Positions 18,478 to 27,135 of a stretch of 64,000 nt of DNA are shown here, piece by piece. A program made the position numbers and the translations under genes. Source of the stretch: Arthrobacter horti (GTDB lineage Bacteria > Actinomycetota > Actinomycetes > Actinomycetales > Micrococcaceae); assembly GCF_030731045.1 (NCBI RefSeq), contig NZ_JAVALS010000005.1, forward strand, positions 1 to 64,000. The letters run 5' to 3'. Every line of letters starts with the position of its first letter. Position 1 is the first letter of the stretch. The notes under the pieces are model-generated. The model did no database searches, was not told the origin of the DNA, and was given only the letters and a program-made list of their open reading frames with translations.

Positions 18478-19473
18478 TCAGAGTTCGACGACGAGCTTGC
18501 CCTTCGTCCGGCCGCTCTCCAGGCGGGCGAAGGCCTCGCCGATGCGGCCGAAGGGGTACACGGTCTCGATGACCGGTTTCAGCGCGCCGGTCTCGACGTA
18601 TCCGCTCAGGACGTCGAGATCGGCGCCGCTCGGGTGCATGAGGAATCCTCTGTACCGGACCCCGTGGCGCCGGGCCAGACGGCGGATCCTGAGGCTGAGG
18701 AACCAGGCGCCGAAACCGAAGAAAGCGCCCAGGCCCACGTCCTCCTGCACCATGTGCGGCTCCGGCACCCCCACCAGCGACACCGCCAGTGAGCCCGGGC
18801 GGAGCACCGTGAACGAGTCCCGGAGGTCCCGGCCGCCCACGGTGTCCAGCACGCCGTCGTAGTCCCTCGGCAGCCCGGCGATCCGCCGGCTCCGGTAGTC
18901 GATCACCGTGCCCACACCGAGGCCGCGCACCAGGCCGGCACCCTCCGGGGAGGCGGTCGTGACGACCTCCGCCCCCAGCGCCACCGCCAGCTGGATCGCC
19001 AGGGTGCCGACGCCGCCGGCCCCGCCCGTGATGAGGATCCGGTCACCCGGACGCACCGAGAGATGGTCGCGCAGCACCTGGAGCGCGGCGAGGCCGGCCA
19101 GCGGCAGGGCAGCCGCTTCCGCGAACCCCAGCGACGCCGGCATCCGCGCCACGAACTCCTCCTGCACGGCCGCCAGCTCGGCGAACGCGCCCAGGCGCCG
19201 GTGATCCACCCGGGTGTAGACCCGGTCGCCAGGGGCGAAGTGTGTGACGCCGGTGCCCACCGCCCGAACCACCCCGGCGAGTTCATTCCCGGCCACGATG
19301 GGCAGCCGGTACCGCAGGAACCCGCGGAAGAGCCCGTCCCGTGTCTTGAGGTCCACCGGGTTCAGGCCCGCGGCGTGCACCTCGATCAGCACCTCACCCT
19401 CCCCGGGCACGGGCTCCGGGACGTCCCGCAGGCTCATCGCTTTTCCGTAATGGCTCAGCACACAGGCCTTCAT
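18478..19473 (-). CDS. Zinc-independent medium-chain NADP-dependent oxidoreductase (quinone reductase-like)
   Basis: A 331-residue medium-chain dehydrogenase/reductase: MKACVLSHYGKAMSLRDVPEPVPGEGEVLIEVHAAGLNPVD at the start (GroES-like domain), then the Rossmann motif ITGGAGGVGTLAIQLA, and a C-terminal KPVIETVYPFGRIGEAFARLESGRTKGKLV signature. The structural-zinc cysteines are absent, which places it with quinone oxidoreductase or enoyl-reductase-like members. The start has GGGGAG directly upstream, inside the end of the ABC-F gene, whose stop is only 2 bp away. The two are therefore an operon, and it may act on a compound related to the ABC-F substrate drug; that link is conjectural. Confidence 0.8.
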   Translation of the reverse strand: MKACVLSHYGKAMSLRDVPEPVPGEGEVLIEVHAAGLNPVDLKTRDGLFRGFLRYRLPIVAGNELAGVVRAVGTGVTHFAPGDRVYTRVDHRRLGAFAELAAVQEEFVARMPASLGFAEAAALPLAGLAALQVLRDHLSVRPGDRILITGGAGGVGTLAIQLAVALGAEVVTTASPEGAGLVRGLGVGTVIDYRSRRIAGLPRDYDGVLDTVGGRDLRDSFTVLRPGSLAVSLVGVPEPHMVQEDVGLGAFFGFGAWFLSLRIRRLARRHGVRYRGFLMHPSGADLDVLSGYVETGALKPVIETVYPFGRIGEAFARLESGRTKGKLVVEL

Positions 19474-19475
19474 GA

Positions 19476-21164
19476 TCACTCCCCCAGCCGGAGTTCTGTG
19501 GTTCCCTTGCCCACCCACCGGCTGCGCAGCCAGCGGTCGTGCGTGGCGATGACGACGGCGCCGGCGAACGCCTCCAGCGCCTCCTCCAGCTGGTCGACCA
19601 GGGCCAGCGAGAGGTGGTTGCTGGGCTCGTCCAGCAGCAGCACATCGGGCGGGTCCGCGACGAGCGCCGCGAGCGCCACCCGGCGCTGCAGCCCCAGGCT
19701 CAGCTCCCCCACGGCACGGTCCACGTCCTGGGACGCGAGCAGGCCGAGCTCCGCCAGCGGAAGCTCCTCCGCCCGGTCCGGCCCGACGGCGCGGGCGTAC
19801 CACTCGGCCGCGGTCCGCCGCGGCTCGGGGAACACGGTGTCCTGTGCCAGCCGCGCCGCCCGGGTCCCGGGCGCCCAGCGCACGTCCCCGTGGTGGGCCA
19901 CGGCACCCGTCAGAGCTCCCAGCAGGGTGGACTTGCCGCTGCCGTTGGGACCGGTGAGGAGCAGTCTGCCTCCGGGCGGCAGAGCCAGGTCCACGGCGTC
20001 CAGCCGCCCCGGGACGTGCAGCCCGGTGACACGCAGGACCGGGTCCGTTCCCGGCACGGATCCGTCCCGGGACGCTGCTGGTGAGACGGGTGGCAGGGTG
20101 AAGCCGGCGAACCGCAGCGGACGCGGAGGGCGGCGCACCCGGTCCCGTTCGAGAGTCTCGAACCGCACCCTGGCGTTGCGTGCCCTGCGGGCCGTGACGC
20201 GGGCGTCCTTGTCCGTGTAGAACTTCAAGGACGCACGGGCCTCGGTTCTCGGCTCGTTGCGCCGGTTCACATTCCGCGAGCCCACTTCGATCTCATGCCG
20301 GAGGTCCGCGAGTTCCTCCTGCTCGGCTTCGTAGCGGTCCCGCCACAGGCGCATGAGGTGCTCCCGGGTCCGGCGGGCGTCGCTGTACCCGCCGCCGAAG
20401 GACCGTACGCCGAATCCGCTTCCGGCGTCGGCGCCCTCCTGGGCGTCCGCCAGCACCGCCGCGGGCACCGGAAGCGGGTCCAGGTCCACGATCCTGGTGG
20501 CCACGCGGTCCAGGAACGTCCTGTCGTGACTGGCGAAGAGGACCGGCCCCTTCCAGTCCCGCAGCACCGACTCCAGGTAGGCGACGGCCGCGTCGTCCAG
20601 GTGATTGCTCGGCTCATCCAGGAGCAGCGCGTCCGGCTCCTCGAGGATCAGTGCGGCGAGGGCCAGGCGGGCGCGCTGACCGCCGGACAGGCCGCCCACC
20701 CTGGCGTGTTCGTCCAGCCCGGAGAGACCCAGCCCGGCCAGGGCGGCCCCGCGCCGCGCGCCGGCGCTCCAGGCACCCAGCCGCTCGGCGTCGTCGATCG
20801 CCTGGGCGTAGCGCTCCGGGTCGCCGGACTCCAGCCCGGCGAGCGCCTCCAGGGCGGGTGCCTGGGCTCGGTCAAGGACCTCGGCGGCGGTGGTGTCCGG
20901 TGTGGCGTCCAGTTCCTGCGCGTAATAGCCCAGCCGTGCCGGACGGAACACCAGGCCGGTGTCCGCGTCCTGAACACCGGCAAGGATGCGCAGCAGGGTG
21001 GACTTTCCGGAGCCGTTCTCGCCGATCAGGCCGGCCCGCTGGCCCGGTGGCACGGCGAATCCGATGTCGCTGAGGACCCGGCGGCCCGCATAGCTCTGGG
21101 AGACTCCGTCCACGGCGAGGTGGTCATGGGTGAAGGTGTGGCGTGTGGCTGTCTGTGACTGCAT
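19476..21164 (-). CDS. ABC-F family ATPase, antibiotic-resistance type
   Basis: The 562-residue protein has two ABC cassettes and no membrane segment. Cassette 1: Walker A IGENGSGKSTL, signature LSGGQRARLALAAL, Walker B ALLLDEPSNHLDD. Cassette 2: LTGPNGSGKSTL, LSLGLQRRVALAALV, VLLLDEPSNHLS. Between them, around residues 265-330, is an Arg/Glu-rich helical linker (EQEELADLRHEIEVGSRNV...), the part of ABC-F proteins that reaches into the ribosome. SNHL instead of TNHL and this linker resemble actinobacterial ribosome-protection or self-resistance proteins rather than housekeeping EttA/Uup. The predicted role is release of a ribosome-targeting antibiotic. It is transcribed divergently from nhaA and followed 2 bp later by an oxidoreductase. 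Confidence 0.82.
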   Translation of the reverse strand: MQSQTATRHTFTHDHLAVDGVSQSYAGRRVLSDIGFAVPPGQRAGLIGENGSGKSTLLRILAGVQDADTGLVFRPARLGYYAQELDATPDTTAAEVLDRAQAPALEALAGLESGDPERYAQAIDDAERLGAWSAGARRGAALAGLGLSGLDEHARVGGLSGGQRARLALAALILEEPDALLLDEPSNHLDDAAVAYLESVLRDWKGPVLFASHDRTFLDRVATRIVDLDPLPVPAAVLADAQEGADAGSGFGVRSFGGGYSDARRTREHLMRLWRDRYEAEQEELADLRHEIEVGSRNVNRRNEPRTEARASLKFYTDKDARVTARRARNARVRFETLERDRVRRPPRPLRFAGFTLPPVSPAASRDGSVPGTDPVLRVTGLHVPGRLDAVDLALPPGGRLLLTGPNGSGKSTLLGALTGAVAHHGDVRWAPGTRAARLAQDTVFPEPRRTAAEWYARAVGPDRAEELPLAELGLLASQDVDRAVGELSLGLQRRVALAALVADPPDVLLLDEPSNHLSLALVDQLEEALEAFAGAVVIATHDRWLRSRWVGKGTTELRLGE

Positions 21165-21446
21165 GGAAGACCTTTCATCCGGGAGCGGTGGCTCGACCGG
21201 TGACGCGATGTCCAGTGGGATGGTCCAGTTCGATGGAATCCGGTGGAATCAGCACAGCGCCGTCCGAGGGAACGGTCCAGAGGAGAGCGCCGGGCTGCGT
21301 CAGTTCTTCACCTCTCCAGCGTAACAGCAGGCCCGCACGGTAGAATAGACACCGGTGTGCCGGGAAGTCTGGTCGGCCCATCGCCTCGCCCCTTCCGGGA
21401 GCGCTCGACGGCGGTGGCATTCCGTTCCAGCGACCCCGAGGACCAC

Positions 21447-22676
21447 ATGACACCCACCACCTCCCTCCGCGCACGCCCCGAGCGCCTCCGCGTCACGCGT
21501 CTGCTCCGCAGCGAGACCGCCGGCGGCTTCCTGCTCCTGGCCGCCACCGTGCTGGCGCTGCTCTGGGCCAACTCCCCCTGGGCCCCGGCCTACACCGCGC
21601 TCCGCGAGCTGCGGATCGGCCCCGCCGCCTGGCACCTGGACCTGAGTCTGGGCGCCTGGGCTGCGGACGGCCTGTTGGCGGTCTTCTTCTTCCTGGCAGG
21701 CCTGGAGCTCAAGCGGGAACTCCTGCACGGCGAACTCCGCGACCCGCGCAAGGCCCTGGTCCCCGTGGCCGCGGCCGTCGGCGGGGTGGCCGTTCCCGCC
21801 CTGCTGTACGTTCTGGTGAACGCAGGGAACCCGGAGACGCTGGCCGGCTGGGCCATCCCGACCGCCACGGACATCGCCTTCGCCCTGGCCGTGCTGGGCG
21901 TGGTTGGCTCGCATCTGCCGGCGGCCCTGCGGACCTTCCTGCTGACCCTCGCCGTGGTGGACGACCTGATCGCGATCGTCATCATCGCCCTGTTCTACGG
22001 CGGGGCCCTCCAGCTCGGCTACCTCCTGGGAGCCCTGATCCCGCTGGCGGCCTTCTCCGTCCTGGGCCGCATCCGGGGCGGCCGGTACGCCCGCTGGTGG
22101 CTCCTGCTCCCCCTTGCGGCACTGACCTGGGTCCTGGTGCACTCCTCCGGCATCCACGCCACGGTGGCCGGCGTCCTCCTGGCCCTCACCGTCCCCATGG
22201 GCAAGGACCTCGGCCTCGCCGACCGGCTGGAACACGGGCTGCGCCCGTTCAGTGCCGGCGTGGCGGTGCCCCTCTTCGCCTTCTTCGCGGCGGGCGTGGG
22301 CCTGGGAGGGCTCGACGGCGTGGCCTCGGCCGCCGCCGACCCGGTGGCCCTGGGCATCGTGCTCGCCTTGGTGGTGGGCAAGTCCGTGGGTGTGCTCGGC
22401 ACCACCTTCGCCCTGACCCGGCTTCCCGGCGTGGCTCTGGACCGTGTCGTGCGCTGGGCCGACATGGCCGGGGTGGCACTCCTGACCGGGGTCGGCTTCA
22501 CGGTCTCACTCCTGGTGGCGGAATTGTCCTTCGGCGGCGGCCACGGCGAGGATTCCCCGCACGGCGACCACGCCAAGGTGGCCATCCTGGCGGCATCCGT
22601 GCTCGCGGCGCTGCTGGGCGCCGTCGTGCTCCGGATGCGCAACCGGCACCACCGCCGGCGCGCTGAGGCGCTCTGA
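21447..22676 (+). CDS. nhaA: Na+/H+ antiporter NhaA
   Basis: A 409-residue inner-membrane antiporter that expels Na+ or Li+ in exchange for protons. Twelve hydrophobic segments are visible. The family's ion-binding aspartates are in [15 protein letters not shown] (Asp133 equivalent) and [18 protein letters not shown] (Asp163/164 equivalents). [18 protein letters not shown] is the helix-2/3 signature, and a charged His-rich C-terminal tail ([15 protein letters not shown]) precedes the last helix. The ATG at 21447 has CGAGGA 4 bases upstream. A TAGAAT hexamer at 21341 is a candidate -10 box. The gene is not obviously linked functionally to its neighbours. Confidence 0.93.
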   Translation: MTPTTSLRARPERLRVTRLLRSETAGGFLLLAATVLALLWANSPWAPAYTALRELRIGPAAWHLDLSLGAWAADGLLAVFFFLAGLELKRELLHGELRDPRKALVPVAAAVGGVAVPALLYVLVNAGNPETLAGWAIPTATDIAFALAVLGVVGSHLPAALRTFLLTLAVVDDLIAIVIIALFYGGALQLGYLLGALIPLAAFSVLGRIRGGRYARWWLLLPLAALTWVLVHSSGIHATVAGVLLALTVPMGKDLGLADRLEHGLRPFSAGVAVPLFAFFAAGVGLGGLDGVASAAADPVALGIVLALVVGKSVGVLGTTFALTRLPGVALDRVVRWADMAGVALLTGVGFTVSLLVAELSFGGGHGEDSPHGDHAKVAILAASVLAALLGAVVLRMRNRHHRRRAEAL

Positions 22677-22690
22677 GGCGCTCTGAGGCG

Positions 22691-23176
22691 TCAGGCCGCG
22701 GTGGAGACCGCCTGGCGCAGCGCGTCCTCCGCCGCCACCCAGGCGAGCATGGCGCACTTGACGCGGGCCGGGAACTTCGCCACGCCGGACAGCGCCGCGG
22801 CGTCGCCCAGCTCCTCCGGGTCGCCCTCAAGGGTTCCCCGCGAGCGCAGCACGGCGCGGAACTCCTCGATGAGGCGGGCGAGTTCGTCCACCGTGAGATC
22901 CTCGGCGAGGTCGGTGAGCATGGAGGCGGACGCCATCGAGATGGAGCAGCCGTTGCCGAGCCACTCGAGGGACGCCACCCGGCTGTCCCCGGCACCGCCG
23001 TCCACGGCCAGGCGCAGGGTGATCTCGTCGCCGCACACCGGGTTCAACTGGTGACACTGCCCGGTGCCCTCCGGCCAGGCGGTCTCGCAGGCGGCGACCT
23101 CGCTCAGGGTGCCGCCGTGGCGGGCCTTGGAGTGCTCCAGGATGGTCTGCTGGTACAGGGATTCGAGACCGCTCAT
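22691..23176 (-). CDS. sufU: Fe-S cluster assembly sulfur-transfer protein SufU
   Basis: SufU takes persulfide sulfur from the cysteine desulfurase SufS. The 161-residue protein has the zinc/sulfur ligands in order: NPVCGDEITL, GNGCSISMASASML, and RVKCAMLAW near the C-terminus; the Cys-Gly-Asp motif and the inserted GSP-like segment distinguish SufU from IscU. Its ATG (23176) shares bases with the TGA of sufS (TGATG), so translation is coupled. A GTG one codon earlier is less likely. The rest of the SUF operon (sufBCD, sufR) is not in the window. Confidence 0.92.
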   Translation of the reverse strand: MSGLESLYQQTILEHSKARHGGTLSEVAACETAWPEGTGQCHQLNPVCGDEITLRLAVDGGAGDSRVASLEWLGNGCSISMASASMLTDLAEDLTVDELARLIEEFRAVLRSRGTLEGDPEELGDAAALSGVAKFPARVKCAMLAWVAAEDALRQAVSTAA

Positions 23177-24471
23177 CACTTCACTCCGAAGAATCCACGG
23201 ACCCCGGCGACGCCCTGAAGGAAAGCGTCCACCTCGTCCTCGGTGGTGTACAGATAAGCGCTGGCGCGTGTGGTGGCCGTGAGGCCGAAGCGCCGGTGCA
23301 GCGGCTGGGCGCAGTGGTGGCCCACCCGGACCGCGATGCCCTGGGCGTCCAGGTACTGCCCGACGTCGTGCGCGTGCACGCCGTCGACGTCGAAGGCCAC
23401 CAGCGCGGCGCGCTCGACGCCGGGTGCCGGGCCGAGCAGACGGATGCCCGGGAGCTCACGCAGGCCCTCGAGCATGCGCTGGGCGAGGACACCCTCCCTC
23501 GCGTGGATGCGCTCCATGCCGGTCTCCATCAGGTACCGCGCCGCGGCGGCCATGGCGATGGCCTGGGACACCGGCTGGGTGCCTGCCTCGAAACGCTGCG
23601 GGGCCGGGAGGTAGCCGGAACGCTCCATGGTGACCGTGGTGATCATGGAGCCGCCCGTGGTGACCGGCGGCAGTGCGTCCAGCAGCTCCTGGCGGCCGTA
23701 CAGCGCGCCGATGCCGGTGGGACCGAGCATCTTGTGCCCCGAGAAGACGGCGAAGTCCACGTCCAGGGCCTTGACATCCAGGGGCAGGTGCGGCGCGGAC
23801 TGGCAGGCGTCCAGGACCACGAGGGCCCCGACGGCGCGTGCCAGGCCCACCAGGTGGGCCACCGGGTTGATGGTGCCCAGGACGTTGGAGACATGGGTGA
23901 AGGCCAGGACGCGGGTCTTCGGCCCGATCACGCGGGCGGCCTCGTCCAGGTCCAGGGTGCCGGCGTCCGTGACCGGAATGTACCGGAGGGCGGCGCCCGT
24001 CCGGCGGCACAGCTCCTGCCACGGCACCAGATTGGCGTGGTGCTCCATCTCCGTGACCACGATCTCATCGCAGGGGCCGACGGCGAAGCGCCGGGACTCC
24101 GCGGGAACGTCGCCGATGCTCGCATTGGAGAACGCGTAGGCCAGGAGGTTCAGGCCCGCCGTGGCGTTGGCGGTCCAGACGATCTCCTCTTCCCGCGCAC
24201 CCACAAACTGCGCCACGGTGGCGCGGGCGTCCTCGAAGGCCACCGTGGCATGGGCCGCCAGGGTGTGGGCGCCGCGGTGCACGGCGGAGTTCCGCTGCTC
24301 GTAGAACTCCTGCTCGGCTTCCAGAACACTCTGCGGGTTCTGGCTCGTGGCCCCGGAGTCCAGATAGACCAGCGTCTTCCCGTTGACAAGGTGGGCCAGC
24401 AGGGGGAAGTCGTTCCGGATGCGGAGCACCTCGGTGCGGTCCAATGCCGACGGGTCCCGGCTCTCAGCCAT
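23176..24471 (-). CDS. sufS: Cysteine desulfurase SufS
   Basis: A 431-residue PLP-dependent enzyme that converts cysteine to alanine and an enzyme-bound persulfide for Fe-S clusters. Group II features are clear: GATSQNPQSVLEA near the N-terminus, ATAGLNLLAYAF, EMEHHANLVPW, the PLP lysine in FSGHKMLGPTGIGALYG, the GGSMI turn, and the persulfide cysteine in VRVGHHCAQPLHRRFG. AGGAGG lies 5-10 bases before the ATG. It is the first gene of a two-gene operon with sufU. A possible iron box lies 20 bp upstream. Confidence 0.93.
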   Translation of the reverse strand: MAESRDPSALDRTEVLRIRNDFPLLAHLVNGKTLVYLDSGATSQNPQSVLEAEQEFYEQRNSAVHRGAHTLAAHATVAFEDARATVAQFVGAREEEIVWTANATAGLNLLAYAFSNASIGDVPAESRRFAVGPCDEIVVTEMEHHANLVPWQELCRRTGAALRYIPVTDAGTLDLDEAARVIGPKTRVLAFTHVSNVLGTINPVAHLVGLARAVGALVVLDACQSAPHLPLDVKALDVDFAVFSGHKMLGPTGIGALYGRQELLDALPPVTTGGSMITTVTMERSGYLPAPQRFEAGTQPVSQAIAMAAAARYLMETGMERIHAREGVLAQRMLEGLRELPGIRLLGPAPGVERAALVAFDVDGVHAHDVGQYLDAQGIAVRVGHHCAQPLHRRFGLTATTRASAYLYTTEDEVDAFLQGVAGVRGFFGVK

Positions 24472-24490
24472 TCACGGCCTCCTGAAGCGA

Positions 24491-24509
24491 TTAGGTAAGA
24501 TGAACGTCA
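24491..24509 (-). promoter_or_regulatory. Possible IdeR/DtxR-type iron box upstream of sufS
   Basis: The 19-mer TTAGGTAAGATGAACGTCA matches 13 of 19 positions of the classical iron box (TTAGGTTAGGCTAACCTAA), including the full TTAGGT half and the AAC of the other half. It lies 20-38 bp upstream of the sufS ATG, overlapping the expected promoter. Iron control of Fe-S assembly genes is known in Actinobacteria. The match is marginal. Confidence 0.3.
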
Positions 24510-24541
24510 CTTATTCTCTCACTTCTTGCCGGGACGTGCGC

Positions 24542-27133
24542 TCACGCCTCCTGCCGGGGCGGTTCCTCCGTGGGTGGCAGCACCGCCGCCAGCTGTTCCC
24601 GGCCGCTGATGCCGAGCTTCCGGTAGGAGCGGAACAGGTGGCCGCCCACCGTCCGGCGGGACAGGTGCAGCTGCGCCGCGATCTGTTCGTCCGTGTGGCC
24701 GTCCCGCGCCATGCTGCACACCTCCAGCTCACGGCGCGTCAGCCGTGGTGGCGCCGGCAAGCCGACCTGGCCGGCGTCGACCACGCCTTGCTGGGACAGC
24801 ACGACGTCCAGGCCATCCAGCAGCTCGCGGGCGTGGTGGGCCTCCACCCCCTGCCTCGCGCCACCGGCTTGGGCCAGTGCGGCCACCAGAACACCGCGGG
24901 CCATCAGGAGATAGCCCTGCTCCTGCAGGCCGCGGGCCACGTCCAGGGAGACGCCCAACTCGTTTCCGAGCATGGCCCGCGTGTACGCCGAGACCGCTGA
25001 GGCCCACTCCCCGTCCATCTCCGCCGCGGTCTCCGCCGCGCGTTCCAGGACGTCCATCCGGCCCAGCGCGTGGAGCAGCATCAGGCCGTCCAGTTCCAGG
25101 CCCCGGTGCCGCACCGCGCGGAGCCGCTCCACGGCCGCTTCCAGCGACTTCTCCCCCGACCCCGTGCGGTGCAGCAGCTCCCGGACGGCGTCGATGACCA
25201 GGGCCTCGTGACCGCTGAGCAGGTAGATCCCGGCCGACGGGCGGTATCCGCTCAGGAGACGTTCCGCCTCCAGACGCTGATTCCCGATCGTCGCGGCCAT
25301 CGCGGCCATCGCCGTGGTGTAACCCATGAGCCGCTGGGGGTCGCTGCGGGAGAGGCTGTCGATCGACGCCGTGAGGTGCCGCATGCTGTCCCGGTACAGG
25401 CCCCGGCGGAGATCCATCACGCCCAGAACCAGCTGCGCTCCGCCTCCGAAGGAGGCGACCGCCGGCGAGGCGTCCACGGCGACCGTCTGCAGGATCTCCT
25501 CCACGGCGGTCCAGTGCCCGCCGACCGCTCCGGCCATCATCTGCCGGGCCACCAGGAACTCCGGCAGGAAGAACACGTCCTGCCGCTCGTCATGGCGGAT
25601 CTGCCAGGCGTCCATGGCCAGCTTCATGGCCAGGCCCGTCTGACCGAGCGTCGCCTGGCGTTCCGACTCCAGCCCGGTCGCCACACACCAGTCCATCCGG
25701 GCGTCTGACGAGGAGCGCTCGTCCACAGGCTGGGCGAGCAATGGGGCAAGCATCTCGCCGAGCTCGTCCATCCGGCCCCGGCGTGCCAAAACGAAGGCGC
25801 GGATGACCTGCGCCCGCCGCCGGATGTCCTCCGGGCCGGCCCCGGTGCCATCCGAGGAGGGGCCGATGCGGAGGGCCTCCTCCTCGATCCGGTCGGCGTC
25901 CTGGAGGATGGCTTCCCCCGGGTCGCCTGCGGCGAGGCGGCAGGCCATGTGTAGGAGAGTCCCGAAGAGCAGCTCGCCGAGGGTGGCCGCCGGCGGAAGA
26001 GCATCGTTGAAGACCCTGAGTGCCTCCCGGTATTCGGCCCGGTTGAAGTGGACGCGGGCCTCGGCGATGCGCGCTCGACGGGCCCAGGGCCCCGAGCCGA
26101 CCTCCCCGGCGAAACGGACGGCGAGCGCGTTCTGGTACAACTTGCACGCCTGGACCGCTGCCCGCACTAGCTGGCCGTCCGGCACGTCCAGCCCGGCGTC
26201 GGCAGCCCACGCCACCTGGCGGAGGAACGACTCCGTACTCAGGTCCTCATCCTCCAGATGACGGCCCAGGGCCACGTGCCAGGCCGCGCTCGTCTCGGCG
26301 CTGACCTGGGTGCGCAGGACACGCGCCATGGCCGGATACACCAGGCGGACGTTCTCCCCCTCCTGCATCAGCAGACGGATCTCCAGAAGCGCACGGATGG
26401 TCTCCGTGCCCACCACCGCGGTGACCAGGCTCTGATTGACGGGCTCCGCCAGTGCCACGAGCTCCAAGGGATGCCGCAAGCATTCGTGGAGCCGGCTCAT
26501 GGTGCCGCCCACCGCCTCCCCGAGCGCCCCGCCGTCGCCGTCCGACTCCGGTTCTCCGACGCTGACCCAGTGCCCGTCCCGCAACTCCAGCCGGCCGGCG
26601 TCGCGCTCCGTCAGCGCCACCAGGGACAGCCAGTACGGGCTGCCCCCCGCCTCGCGCCAGTAGCGCCATGCGTCGGCGGTCAGGACCGGGGCTCCCAGCA
26701 GGTCCTCCAGGAAGGCCTGCCCGCGCTCCACACTGAGCGGCTCCAGGTACACCTCCTCGGCCTGTCCGGCGGACCAGAGCCGCTCCAGCGCCGGGTGCAA
26801 CGGGCCCCAGGCCGGACACGCGACCACCAAGTGCAGGAGGGAGGAGGCCGTCAGGGCGGCCAGATCATCCAGGGTGCCCTCCTCCAGGCTGTCCAGCCCG
26901 TCCACCAGCACCAGGGCGCGGCCGTGCAGGAGGGCATCGGCGTCATCCCAGTCGATGCTCCCGCCACGGACCACGGGGAGGAGCCCACCCAGCACCGCCT
27001 CCAGCCGGTCAAGGAGCGCCGTGACCCCCATGCCCAGCTCGGCGCGCAAGAGCACGGCAGGTGCGCCCTCCTTCAACAGCAGCTTCTGGACCAGTTCCAG
27101 TTCCAGTCCCCGGCAGAATGGACGTCCTGGCAT
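24542..27133 (-). CDS. Large LuxR-family regulator with degenerate ATPase domain
   Basis: An 863-residue regulator with a C-terminal LuxR-type helix-turn-helix (LTRRELEVCSMARDGHTDEQIAAQLHLSRRTVGGHLFRSYRKLGI, about residues 798-843), a long alpha-helical TPR-like middle, and an N-terminal ATPase-like region, as in MalT/LAL-type activators. The place of the Walker A motif reads RAELGMGVTALLDRL, lacking the usual Gly-Lys-Ser/Thr, so ATP binding is doubtful, while a Walker B-like ALVLVDGLDSL remains. Its ATG is 2 bp past the stop of the paralogue-like gene upstream, with GAGGAG overlapping that stop, so the two are one operon. Targets are unknown. Confidence 0.82.
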   Translation of the reverse strand: MPGRPFCRGLELELVQKLLLKEGAPAVLLRAELGMGVTALLDRLEAVLGGLLPVVRGGSIDWDDADALLHGRALVLVDGLDSLEEGTLDDLAALTASSLLHLVVACPAWGPLHPALERLWSAGQAEEVYLEPLSVERGQAFLEDLLGAPVLTADAWRYWREAGGSPYWLSLVALTERDAGRLELRDGHWVSVGEPESDGDGGALGEAVGGTMSRLHECLRHPLELVALAEPVNQSLVTAVVGTETIRALLEIRLLMQEGENVRLVYPAMARVLRTQVSAETSAAWHVALGRHLEDEDLSTESFLRQVAWAADAGLDVPDGQLVRAAVQACKLYQNALAVRFAGEVGSGPWARRARIAEARVHFNRAEYREALRVFNDALPPAATLGELLFGTLLHMACRLAAGDPGEAILQDADRIEEEALRIGPSSDGTGAGPEDIRRRAQVIRAFVLARRGRMDELGEMLAPLLAQPVDERSSSDARMDWCVATGLESERQATLGQTGLAMKLAMDAWQIRHDERQDVFFLPEFLVARQMMAGAVGGHWTAVEEILQTVAVDASPAVASFGGGAQLVLGVMDLRRGLYRDSMRHLTASIDSLSRSDPQRLMGYTTAMAAMAATIGNQRLEAERLLSGYRPSAGIYLLSGHEALVIDAVRELLHRTGSGEKSLEAAVERLRAVRHRGLELDGLMLLHALGRMDVLERAAETAAEMDGEWASAVSAYTRAMLGNELGVSLDVARGLQEQGYLLMARGVLVAALAQAGGARQGVEAHHARELLDGLDVVLSQQGVVDAGQVGLPAPPRLTRRELEVCSMARDGHTDEQIAAQLHLSRRTVGGHLFRSYRKLGISGREQLAAVLPPTEEPPRQEA

Positions 27134-27135
27134 CG

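Noticed and set aside
21301..21330. Minus-strand mini-ORF GTG-AAG-AAC-TGA as a resistance leader peptide for the ABC-F gene
   Set aside because: GGAGAG abuts the GTG with no spacing, the peptide would be three residues, and no alternative stem-loops that could act as an attenuator are evident.
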